Source of the DNA: an uncultured Clostridia bacterium
GTDB lineage: Bacteria; Bacillota; Clostridia; Oscillospirales; CAG-272
NCBI GenBank assembly: GCA_944384585.1
Contig: CALWTY010000015.1
Coordinates: forward strand, 1-46,444
Length of the DNA stretch: 46,444 nucleotides
Reading direction: 5' to 3'
The position numbers were made by a program, and so were the translations under genes. The notes beneath the pieces are model-generated. The model was not told where the DNA came from. It saw only the letters and a program-made list of their open reading frames with translations, and did no database searches. Shown here in pieces: positions 1 to 7,689 of this stretch. Every line of letters begins with the position of its first letter. Positions within the stretch are counted from its first letter, which is position 1.

Positions 1-1794
1 GAGATCATAGCCGTCGGAGGCGGGGGCATGGGTGACCAGCCCCCACTCGGTCATCAGCTCCCGCATCACGGCGTCGAAGGCGCGGTTGGCCTGCTCCCGG
101 TCGGGAAGACCGCTGAGTACCGCCCAGGACTGGGGATTGAGGAAGAGCCGGTTCCACTCATCGGCCGCAGTGCCGTAGGGCTCGCCCTCGGCGGTAAAGG
201 CACGGAGAAACCACTCGCCGTCCCAGATGAGGGGGAGCTTTTCGCGGCAGCCCGCGAGGATTCGCTCGGGGAGGGAGTCGTCCCGTCCGCAGAAGCGATA
301 GAGCTTCCCAAGCTCGGCGGCGGCGTGGGCGAGCTGAAAGAAGACAAAAATGCTCTCTGCCCCGCCTCGCTCGTTGATGGGGGTGAGGCTGTCGTTCCAG
401 TCGCAGAGGCGCATATCCGGAAAGCCGTGACGCCCCGTGTGACTCCCGGTGTAGAGCAGGGCGCGCTCCAGATGGCCGGCAATGCTGTCCTCCCCGCCGT
501 CTGCGAAGGGGACGCGCTCGTCGAGAAAGGCGGTGTTGCCGCTCTCGCGGATATATTGGCAAACCGAGAAAACCGACCAGAGGTGGTCATCGCTCCGCCC
601 GCCTCCGCGGGACATTCCGTTTGCGGGATAGTAGACGGCACGCGCATCCCCCTCGCGGAGCTGAATCGAGAGAAGCAGCCGGATGCGGGCCGCCGCCTCT
701 TCCGGTACGGCGTGCATGACGCCGAGGACATCCTGCATACTGTCGCGGAAGCCGAAGCCGCGGTCGACGCCCCATTCGTAGCAGGAGATGAAGCGCGACC
801 AGGAGAAGGTGGTGAAGGCCTGATAGGCGTTCCAGAGATTGACGGAGCGATTCATTTCCGGGTCGGGCGTTTCGATCTGCAGGGTATCAAGACGGCGCTG
901 CCATTGCTCCCGGAGGCGGCGTTTGCCCTCCTCGATGACCTCGGGACGGAGCGCTTCGCGGATCACGCCCTCCATTTCGGGGAATTCCCGGCAAACGCCG
1001 AGAAGATAGCGGAAGGGTCGCTCCTCCCCCGGCTGAAGGATCAACTCGGAGCAAAGCACGCCGACGGCATTGTCCGAGAGGCAGTCGCTGTCGGAGCAGA
1101 AGCCCCGCTCCACGGCGACAGGATCGGTTTCGCTGCGATACGGACCGAGGAAGGAGGAGAGGGAGCAGTCGTGCCCGATCACCGGCAGATCGGTGGCGAG
1201 GAAGCTCCGCATAAGCCCGCTCGGGCATTGCTCCGAGACGGGATCGAAGACGATGCGGCTGCCCTCCCGACGGCAGCGGAAGATCATCCTCGGCCAATCG
1301 CAGAGGATGTCGCGCTCGGCGTCGAACCAGCTCCATTCGACATAACTGAAGAGACGCAGCGTTCTCGGCCTGTCCGAGCGATTGCGGATTTTGCCGTCCC
1401 AAAGCTCATAGCGTGCCCCCGGCGGGACGGAATACCGGATGGTCGCGGCAATGCCCCCGCGCTCGCCGCGGATGACCGTGTAGCCGAGTCCATGACGGCA
1501 CTCGTACCCGTCAAGAGGCTTGAGGGTCGGCTGCCATGTCGGACTCCAGTAGTCGCCGCTCTCCATATCGCGGAAATAGAGATAGCGGCCGGGGCGGTCG
1601 ATCGGAAGATTGTTGAATTTGTAGCGGGTGACGCGGCGGTAGGAGGGATCTCCGTCGAAGCAGAGCCCTCCGCCCGTGTTGGAAATGATGCCGCTGAAGC
1701 CCCCTTCTCCGAGGTAATTCATCCAGGGGGTCGGGGTGTCGGGGCGGGTGATGACATATTCTCCCGCGCGGTCGTCGAAATAGCCGTAGTTCAT
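1..1794 (-). CDS. GH94 family disaccharide/oligosaccharide phosphorylase (3' end outside window)
   Basis: Cytosolic inverting phosphorylase that splits a beta-linked gluco-oligosaccharide with phosphate to give a sugar 1-phosphate. Only the first 598 codons are here; the family is usually about 800 residues, so roughly 200 residues lie past the left edge. The N-terminus MNYGYFDDRAGEYVIT, followed by TPTPWMNYLGE, ISNTGGGLCF and later YECRHGLGYT, is the typical start of cellobiose-phosphorylase relatives. The motif DWND at residues 465-468 corresponds to the region carrying the catalytic acid Asp in GH94. There is no signal peptide. The start ATG overlaps the stop of the upstream esterase gene (ATGA), so the two are translationally coupled. 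The specificity (cellobiose, laminaribiose, chitobiose or beta-1,2-glucan) cannot be read from this fragment. Family call is secure; substrate is open. Confidence 0.9.
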   Translation of the reverse strand, partial: MNYGYFDDRAGEYVITRPDTPTPWMNYLGEGGFSGIISNTGGGLCFDGDPSYRRVTRYKFNNLPIDRPGRYLYFRDMESGDYWSPTWQPTLKPLDGYECRHGLGYTVIRGERGGIAATIRYSVPPGARYELWDGKIRNRSDRPRTLRLFSYVEWSWFDAERDILCDWPRMIFRCRREGSRIVFDPVSEQCPSGLMRSFLATDLPVIGHDCSLSSFLGPYRSETDPVAVERGFCSDSDCLSDNAVGVLCSELILQPGEERPFRYLLGVCREFPEMEGVIREALRPEVIEEGKRRLREQWQRRLDTLQIETPDPEMNRSVNLWNAYQAFTTFSWSRFISCYEWGVDRGFGFRDSMQDVLGVMHAVPEEAAARIRLLLSIQLREGDARAVYYPANGMSRGGGRSDDHLWSVFSVCQYIRESGNTAFLDERVPFADGGEDSIAGHLERALLYTGSHTGRHGFPDMRLCDWNDSLTPINERGGAESIFVFFQLAHAAAELGKLYRFCGRDDSLPERILAGCREKLPLIWDGEWFLRAFTAEGEPYGTAADEWNRLFLNPQSWAVLSGLPDREQANRAFDAVMRELMTEWGLVTHAPASDGYDL

Positions 1795-3185
1795 AGAAGC
1801 AGCTCCTTTTCATTCGGTGAGGAAGGGAGGCGGATCGGCCCGAAGCAGGGAATCGCGCGCTTCCTTCCGTCGGTCAGATTGGCATAGGGATCAAGGCCGT
1901 AGCCGTAATAAAGATCGCAGCCGAGCGCCTCCTCCGTCGGGCGGTGGAGGCGGAGGGTGGCGGTATCCCCCGACAGCGAGACGGCATAGACGGTGTCCTC
2001 GGCGGGAGGCTTTCCCTGCGGGGCAATCGTGAAGCCGCCGACCCGTCCCCCGGCGCACAGCCCGCCGCACAGCCCGTCGAAGCGCAGATCGATAGCCGCC
2101 CGGCCCGATACGGGATGAGAATAGAGGCGGCAGGAGGCAAGGCGGGGCGGGCGCTTGCCGCTTCGGAGATATTCATGGATCGCTTCGGCGGCCTGTCTGC
2201 CGAGTCGATCCTGGGATACGCCGTCCAGATGGATCAGATCATCGAGGGTCAGGGTGACGGAGGAAAGGGTGAGCAGATCGGGGAGAACGTCGGAGAGACG
2301 GCGCTGAATTTCCCGGATGCTCGACCAGCTTTCAGTCAGCCCGGGCAGAGGGCGGTGAACAACCCGTCCGATCTGTACCTGAAGAATGGGCAGAGCCTCG
2401 TCGCCATATGACAGATCCCGCCGGCAGGCGGAAATCAGTGCGGTGAGCGCTTCCTCAAAGACGTCGTCGGTATGCTCAAATGCGTCGGCGCAGCCCTGAT
2501 ACCAGAAAATTCCGCGGATATGGCTGCCGCAGTCGAGAAAACGGCGAAGCATCGCGGCATAGAGGCTTCCGCCCGGGCCCAGCCCCCGCAGAGCGGGCGA
2601 CCACTGCGCCATACTCGTACCGCCGTGCGCGCAGCAGATCAGCCCCTGCGGGACGCCGGTCAGCTCCTTCATCCGAAGACCGAAGGAGACCCCCGGCCCG
2701 ACGCCGTTGTAGTCGGTGTCGGGCGGGACGGCGTGCAGCACCTTTGTGTGGACGGGATCGAAGGCCTTCCACTCCGAGTGAAGGGGATGAGCGGCGGCGC
2801 GCCAGATATTTTCCATATAGAGGGCGCGCACCTCGTCGTCGGGGGGCTGACGGTCTCCTTCACGATACCAGCCGACCCCCTGCATATTCGACTGACCCGC
2901 CAGCACCCACAGATCCCCGACGTAGACAGGCTCAAAGGCGTATCGACGGTTGATCACGACGCGGTAAGGCCCGCCGGCGGGAATGCCGGTGATCCGAACA
3001 AGCGAGTCGGCATACGGCTCAATCCCCGCCTGTCCCTCCTCCTCGGATGACCGCGCCGCTTCCCCCTGCGGAGCAAGGGGGTGATAGAGGACCGATCCGA
3101 TCGGCTCGTCGGTCTGCAGCAGAAAGTCGGAGCGATTATCCGACCCGCGCTGCAGCACGCAGCCGTTCATGAGCCCCCGTATCAT
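1791..3185 (-). CDS. SASA-type (sialate O-acetylesterase-like) SGNH carbohydrate esterase
   Basis: Predicted to remove O-acetyl groups from sugars in the cytosol (464 aa, no signal peptide). It has the SGNH/DUF303 signatures: GQSNM with the candidate nucleophile Ser99, a CCAHGGTS block near residue 190, a FWYQGC block, and DLIHLDG near the C-terminus carrying a candidate catalytic His. I chose the ATG at 3185 because it overlaps the stop of the upstream gene (ATGA); the longer open frame upstream of it only reads through that gene. It is the middle gene of a coupled three-gene operon. A paralogue with the same motif order lies at 15478-16836. Members of this family are annotated as sialate, acetylxylan or other acetylesterases, so the ester removed here is unknown. 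Confidence 0.85.
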   Translation of the reverse strand: MIRGLMNGCVLQRGSDNRSDFLLQTDEPIGSVLYHPLAPQGEAARSSEEEGQAGIEPYADSLVRITGIPAGGPYRVVINRRYAFEPVYVGDLWVLAGQSNMQGVGWYREGDRQPPDDEVRALYMENIWRAAAHPLHSEWKAFDPVHTKVLHAVPPDTDYNGVGPGVSFGLRMKELTGVPQGLICCAHGGTSMAQWSPALRGLGPGGSLYAAMLRRFLDCGSHIRGIFWYQGCADAFEHTDDVFEEALTALISACRRDLSYGDEALPILQVQIGRVVHRPLPGLTESWSSIREIQRRLSDVLPDLLTLSSVTLTLDDLIHLDGVSQDRLGRQAAEAIHEYLRSGKRPPRLASCRLYSHPVSGRAAIDLRFDGLCGGLCAGGRVGGFTIAPQGKPPAEDTVYAVSLSGDTATLRLHRPTEEALGCDLYYGYGLDPYANLTDGRKRAIPCFGPIRLPSSPNEKELLL

Positions 3186-4840
3186 CGGAGCGCCTCCTCC
3201 GTGACGGTGATCCGCGCGGTATTCTCTCCGATCGAAACGCTGTCGGCGGGACAGTCCCGGATCACGATCTCCTCGGCATGGTCGAGCTTTACCCGTTCGT
3301 TGCCGCAGCAATAGCGATTATCCGCCAGCTCGACCGCTTGGCAGCAGGAGAGGAGGACGGCGACGCGATTGCCTTCAAAATGATTGTTCAGAATGCGGAT
3401 GTTGCGGTGAACGCCGACGGCAGGCTCCGGGCATTCGGTCCCGACGACGATTCCGACGGCGTCGCAGTATTTGGTGTGGCCGTAGCCGCAGTCGAGGAAG
3501 CGGCAGTCCCGGATCTCGATCTCCCCCGCCGCGCCCGATTCCGCCCAGCCGTCGGCGGTGTTGATGTGGATTCCTTCGCCGGTGCAGGACTCAAACAGGC
3601 AGTCCCGCACCTGCACGTCCCGTGTCTGAAGGAGCAGCGCCCGTCCTCTGATGTTGCGGACGGTGCAGCGCTCGAAGCGGAGGGAGGCGCTCCGCGACAG
3701 ATTCATCATCAGATCGCCGGGGCGGAAGCCGTCGGGCAGGGGCTTGGTGAAGCGGAAGAGATACCGTCCCTCCGCCAGCCGCGTGACCTCCTCCACCGTG
3801 CGGTTTTTGTGGGGCTCGTAGGGAAGCAGCGTCTCGCGGTGTACAAAGGCGACGGTATCACCGACCTCCGGGAACTCCTCGGTAAAGTCCTGCGTCGTGA
3901 CGGTCAGCTCGGCCTCCGCCATCGCGGGAGAGCGGGTGCGGAGGGTGGTGAGATAGAAGCCGTGCAGATTGGCGGCATCGTCTCCCATCGCCTCAAAGCG
4001 GCAGTCGCGGAAGGAGATCAGGCCGGAGCAGCCGATAAAGTGGGTGGCGTCGCAGTTGACGGAAAGAGGGCGTCCCTCGGAGGGGACCACCTGAAGGCGA
4101 TCGAAGGTGAGATCGCGGCAGCGATGCGCGATGACGCCCATGCCCGGTCCCGCATGCAGGGTGACGTTTTCCATGCGGATCTCCTCGCAGCCGAGCAGAT
4201 GAATCAGCGGCGCGTAGCTGTAGAGATGACGGAACAGGATGCCGGAGCCGGGGGCAAAGAAGGCGCTTTCCGGCCCGCGGAGCAGCACCTCCTCCTCCGA
4301 GAGGGAAAGCACGTTGTCTGCACCCTCGAAGATGCAGCGGCCGCCGGGACGCGTCCCGGCAGGGTCGAAGTCCTGATAGGAGACGACGGGCTCGCCGCCT
4401 CGGAGGGGGTAGCCGTCGTCAAGCCTGACGCGGATACCGTTCCCATCGGAGGACAGCACGCGTCCGCAGGAAAAAGGGGGGCGCTCCCAGTCGATCGTCA
4501 GATTTTTCAGGGTGATGCGGCGGCAGCCGTCCAGCTCAAAGGGACGGATCAGACCCGAAAAGAGGAGGGTCGTGCCGTTGCCGTCAATCGTCAGATCACG
4601 TCGATGGGAGAGGAGGAAGGCAGGGTTTGCGTTCTGATGCCAGGCGTTGTAGTCGGTGGCGGCGATCTCCCCGCTCATCAGGGCGCGGAAGAGGCGTTCC
4701 CCCTTCTCGTTGCCGAGGCGGAGGATGCCGCCCTCGAAAACGGCGGTTTCGCCGTCGGGGAGCGCCGTCAGCGCGTCGGACAGGAAGGACAGGGCGTGGC
4801 TCGGCTCGTTTTTCAGATCGGGTGGCAGGATGATCTTCAT
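3182..4840 (-). CDS. Right-handed beta-helix glycosidase-like protein, GH110-like
   Basis: A 552-aa protein without signal peptide. From about residue 80 on it consists of short repeats ending in Asn/Asp/Cys turns (for example RDLTIDGNGT, RRITLKNLTID, CRDLTFDRL, FRDCRFEAMGDD), the pattern of a parallel beta-helix. The motif GDDAANLHG, with Asp287 and Asp288, resembles the acidic GDD-x2-N-x-HG signature of GH110 alpha-1,3-galactosidases; this is my main reason for the GH110-like call. The gene is first in the operon with the esterase and the GH94 gene, starting at an ATG preceded by GGAGA with 6-nt spacing. A promoter with an operator-like palindrome lies upstream. Other beta-helix families (GH28, GH120, PL-type) are possible. 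Fold confidence is high, family confidence moderate. Confidence 0.65.
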   Translation of the reverse strand: MKIILPPDLKNEPSHALSFLSDALTALPDGETAVFEGGILRLGNEKGERLFRALMSGEIAATDYNAWHQNANPAFLLSHRRDLTIDGNGTTLLFSGLIRPFELDGCRRITLKNLTIDWERPPFSCGRVLSSDGNGIRVRLDDGYPLRGGEPVVSYQDFDPAGTRPGGRCIFEGADNVLSLSEEEVLLRGPESAFFAPGSGILFRHLYSYAPLIHLLGCEEIRMENVTLHAGPGMGVIAHRCRDLTFDRLQVVPSEGRPLSVNCDATHFIGCSGLISFRDCRFEAMGDDAANLHGFYLTTLRTRSPAMAEAELTVTTQDFTEEFPEVGDTVAFVHRETLLPYEPHKNRTVEEVTRLAEGRYLFRFTKPLPDGFRPGDLMMNLSRSASLRFERCTVRNIRGRALLLQTRDVQVRDCLFESCTGEGIHINTADGWAESGAAGEIEIRDCRFLDCGYGHTKYCDAVGIVVGTECPEPAVGVHRNIRILNNHFEGNRVAVLLSCCQAVELADNRYCCGNERVKLDHAEEIVIRDCPADSVSIGENTARITVTEEALR

Positions 4841-4895
4841 GAGGTTCTCCGGTATTTCAGTTGATTTTGGGTCAGAATCGCTTCCTGCAGGGGAA

Positions 4896-4946
4896 GCAAA
4901 TCGTTTTACCTATGATGATTATAGCATCGCCGCCGCCGGAATGCAA
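4896..4946 (-). promoter_or_regulatory. Promoter plus LacI-type operator of the GH110-like/SASA/GH94 operon
   Basis: Read on the minus strand: -35 TTGCAT (4946-4941), exactly 17 bp, then -10 TATAAT (4923-4918). Directly downstream, overlapping the expected transcript start, is GTAAAACGATTTGC (4909-4896). This differs by one base from the palindrome found at 5216 and 12650. An operator there would block transcription by steric hindrance, which suggests repression. Confidence 0.8.
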
Positions 4947-4983
4947 GAGCTTTTTCGGAAAAGCTGCAGAAATTTTCGCGCCC

Positions 4984-5114
4984 GCCGCCTGCGGATGAGG
5001 CACGATACTGCCGTTTCCGCTGCCCGCAGATGAGGCGCAATACCGCCGGTTCCGCCGCCCGCGGATGTGGCACGATCCCGTCGTTTCCGCCGTTTGCGGA
5101 TGTGACTCGATCGG
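4984..5114. repeat. Degenerate 35-bp tandem repeat (about 3.7 copies)
   Basis: Four consecutive units start at 4984, 5019, 5054 and 5089. Each begins GCYG(C/T)..GC(G/A)GATG, carries a G-x-CxCxAT-like block and ends near GTTTCC or GGTTCC; the last unit is incomplete. The array fills the 407-bp divergent intergenic region between the two promoters. It has no convincing coding frame. The function is unknown; it could be a spacer array, a protein-binding array or a variable-number repeat. Confidence 0.75.
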
Positions 5115-5179
5115 ATAGGCGCAGGGATAATGTTTCCGCGCCTCCGTTTCCCGGATTTAGAAAAAAAGTAAAAACCGCC

Positions 5180-5229
5180 TTGACAATCGGGGCAGGATGT
5201 GCTATACTGAAAGACGCAAAACGATTTGC
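5180..5229 (+). promoter_or_regulatory. Promoter plus LacI-type operator of the beta-helix/GH operon
   Basis: TTGACA (5180-5185), 17 bp, TATACT (5203-5208), then GCAAAACGATTTGC (5216-5229) in the region of +1 to +20. The palindrome is centred on CpG, as LacI-family operators usually are. It is followed by AGGAGG (5234-5239) and the start codon at 5248. Confidence 0.85.
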
Positions 5230-5247
5230 GTACAGGAGGAATCCAAT

Positions 5248-7689
5248 ATGTCTTGTCCGATGATAAGCCGTATTTCCCCCGCCAACCCCGGGGAAACGGT
5301 TCGCATATTCGGTGAAAATCTGAAGCATTGCCGCGTCTATCTTCACGCTCCCGAGGAGCGGATTCAGCCGGAGGACGCCTTTGAGACTCCCCCGCTCCCC
5401 GACCGACCGGAGGAGGCCATCGCCGCCGAGGTGCTTGGCGGGGACGATCAGGTTCTGTATGCGGATATTCCCTATACGATCCCGCACGGCTGTTTCCTGC
5501 TCTGGGTCGTCGGGGAGGAGGGGGAGGCCTGCGGTGTGGTCAACCGCCCCGAGGTCTGGAATCAGTCGCTGAAAAAAGCACGCCCCGACGACCGCTTCAC
5601 CCTTTACGGCCGCAGCTTTTTCGGCTTCGATCAGGCCGCCTTCCTCAAAACGACCTGCGTGATGAAGCATCTTGAAAGCGGCGCGATCTATCGGATGCGC
5701 TGGGGCGTCTGCCAGGATATTCAGCAGAATATGCCGGGGCAAAACGATCACAAGAGCGACTATCGTCTGCCGGCGGAGCTGCCTGCCGGCGAGTATCTTT
5801 ACTCCATGACCAACGGTACGGGAGGCGCGTGGGGCTGGTCGGAATGCCGCCCTCTGACCGTGACGGAAAAGCGGGACTATCTTGAATACTGCCGCCTCCG
5901 CTGGAATGCCGAGTGCCGTCAGAACATCACCTTTGATATGAGCGGCGTTTCGATCGTCCGCCTTCCCGCCGATTGCGGCGACGGCCTGACCGACGTGACC
6001 GACCGCCTTCAGGCGGCGATCAGGGAAGCGGCTGTGACCGGCGGTGCCGTGATTCTGCCGGCGGGACGCTTCGGGATCAGCCGCACCGTCGAGCTGCTTC
6101 CCGGCGTTGTGCTGAAGGGCGCGGGCGCCGGTGCGACGACACTGACGGTGACGGAGGGAAGCACCCTCGCCCCCGTCGGTATGCCCCCCGTTGCCTACGC
6201 CTCCCGCGCCTCCGACGGCAAGAACTGGTCGCGGGACTGGCTTCCTTATATGAATCGCGAAAACAACACGCCGATGGTCTGGATCCGCACCGACGCCGGT
6301 ATCGAGGATATGACGCTGGAGGGCGGGAGCGGCACCGTGATCCTGACTCTGATCGGAAACGAGGACGAAAGCCCCTCCCGCGGCGTCTTCTTCAACCGCG
6401 TCTGCTTCGAGAACGGCATCAACAGTGCCCTGTATCTGCATGGGACCGATTTTGACGTCTCTTATCACGGGGTGATGACGACGGGACATACCGAGGATCT
6501 GACCTTCTATAAATGCAGCATCACCGCCTCCTTCCCGCTGATGATCCTGCCGGCGCAGTGCCGGGATCTGCGGATGATCGGCAACCGCTTTGAGGTCAGC
6601 CCGCGTCAGACGGGAGACTGCGTCTTTGCGGGAGGGATCTACGGCGCGGTGATCACCGAAAATTCCTTCCTCTGCGGCCGGCGCTCCCTGATCAGCCAGC
6701 AGGGCATGAGCGACTGCTGGGTCTTTCAGAACCGGAGCGAGGGGGTGGCGAACACCACCAATGCAAACGAGGAATATATGTCGGAATACGGCCAGAGCGC
6801 CTGGATCGGCAACGCTACCGAGGTAGGGGCGGACTATGTCCGGGTCGGCTTCCCCCTCGCCGGGAAGCGCCTGCTTCAGCGCGGCACGGTCGGGGAGAAT
6901 CTGCACGAGCATCGCTGGTTTCTGATGATCCTGAAGGGCAGGGGACTCGGTCAGTACCGCACCGTCACCGGCGTGGAGGGAGATCGCATTCTCCTCGATC
7001 GCCCGTGGGAGGTCCTGCCCGACGCCGATACCTGCTTCAATCTCATTACCGCCTCCCACCACAACATCTGGGCGCTCAATTTCGCCGGAACGGGGAGCGG
7101 AAACAGTCAGTTTGTCTACGGCTCCGGGATCGAGAATATCGTCGTCGGCCATTCGATGCTGATGGCGTCGGGGATCAGTATGTACGCCATGATGCCGCAG
7201 CGGAACGAGGCGGGAGAGCTGATCGATCTCGGCGTTGTCGCCTTCAACAGCTTCACGAACTGCGATGCGCGCTACAGCGGGATGGGGCTTTGCCTCTGGA
7301 CGAACGAAAGCTGGTCGCTGTTGGACGACCGAGAGGTCGATTATCCCAATCAGATCGGCAATATCGTGCGCTGGAACTCCTTCATCGGGGGCGCCGATTC
7401 GGAATATGTCAAGAATCAGACGGTATGGACGCCGGTGAAGATCGCAGGAGGCCTTCAGAGCTTCGGGGATTACTGCCTGATGGAAAAGAATCTGCTGGCG
7501 GGCTATGAGGCGGGGATCCACATCCGCTACGGCTCGCGGGGGAACTTGCTGCGGAATAACCGCTATCGCGGCAACGCCACCGATATCCTCGACGACGGAA
7601 GCGGAAGTCTTCTGCTCGATGAGGGAGAGGGGCTGAAGGTCGCCCACGGCGGACAGAGAAACAAAAACGGAGGATGGTACTACGAATGA
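5248..7689 (+). CDS. Cytosolic TIG-like/right-handed beta-helix protein (pectate-lyase-3-like), paralogue A
   Basis: An 813-aa protein of unknown substrate. Residues ~1-210 look like two small beta-sandwich (IPT/TIG-like) modules (SRISPANPGETVRIFGENL is typical) ending in TNGTGGAWGWSE. Residues ~240-800 form a parallel beta-helix, opening with a DVTDRLQAAIREAA...GGAVILPAGRFGIS segment typical of the Pectate_lyase_3 family. The ATG at 5248 is chosen because AGGAGG lies 8 nt upstream; a longer frame from 5197 would begin inside the promoter. No signal peptide. The stop overlaps the next start (ATGA), coupling it to the GH101/129-like gene. Paralogues at 16908-19625 and 23002-25824 share the NGTGG-x2-GWS motif, but this copy is the most divergent. 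It may be a lyase or a glycoside hydrolase. Confidence 0.75.
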   Translation: MSCPMISRISPANPGETVRIFGENLKHCRVYLHAPEERIQPEDAFETPPLPDRPEEAIAAEVLGGDDQVLYADIPYTIPHGCFLLWVVGEEGEACGVVNRPEVWNQSLKKARPDDRFTLYGRSFFGFDQAAFLKTTCVMKHLESGAIYRMRWGVCQDIQQNMPGQNDHKSDYRLPAELPAGEYLYSMTNGTGGAWGWSECRPLTVTEKRDYLEYCRLRWNAECRQNITFDMSGVSIVRLPADCGDGLTDVTDRLQAAIREAAVTGGAVILPAGRFGISRTVELLPGVVLKGAGAGATTLTVTEGSTLAPVGMPPVAYASRASDGKNWSRDWLPYMNRENNTPMVWIRTDAGIEDMTLEGGSGTVILTLIGNEDESPSRGVFFNRVCFENGINSALYLHGTDFDVSYHGVMTTGHTEDLTFYKCSITASFPLMILPAQCRDLRMIGNRFEVSPRQTGDCVFAGGIYGAVITENSFLCGRRSLISQQGMSDCWVFQNRSEGVANTTNANEEYMSEYGQSAWIGNATEVGADYVRVGFPLAGKRLLQRGTVGENLHEHRWFLMILKGRGLGQYRTVTGVEGDRILLDRPWEVLPDADTCFNLITASHHNIWALNFAGTGSGNSQFVYGSGIENIVVGHSMLMASGISMYAMMPQRNEAGELIDLGVVAFNSFTNCDARYSGMGLCLWTNESWSLLDDREVDYPNQIGNIVRWNSFIGGADSEYVKNQTVWTPVKIAGGLQSFGDYCLMEKNLLAGYEAGIHIRYGSRGNLLRNNRYRGNATDILDDGSGSLLLDEGEGLKVAHGGQRNKNGGWYYE

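Noticed and set aside
28..1887. A 619-codon plus-strand frame over the GH94 gene
   Set aside because: The minus strand encodes unmistakable GH94 motifs. The plus frame has no start context and no family features.
4984..5114. Possible CRISPR array in the 35-bp repeats
   Set aside because: Units are contiguous with no unique spacers, are degenerate, and no cas genes are in the window.
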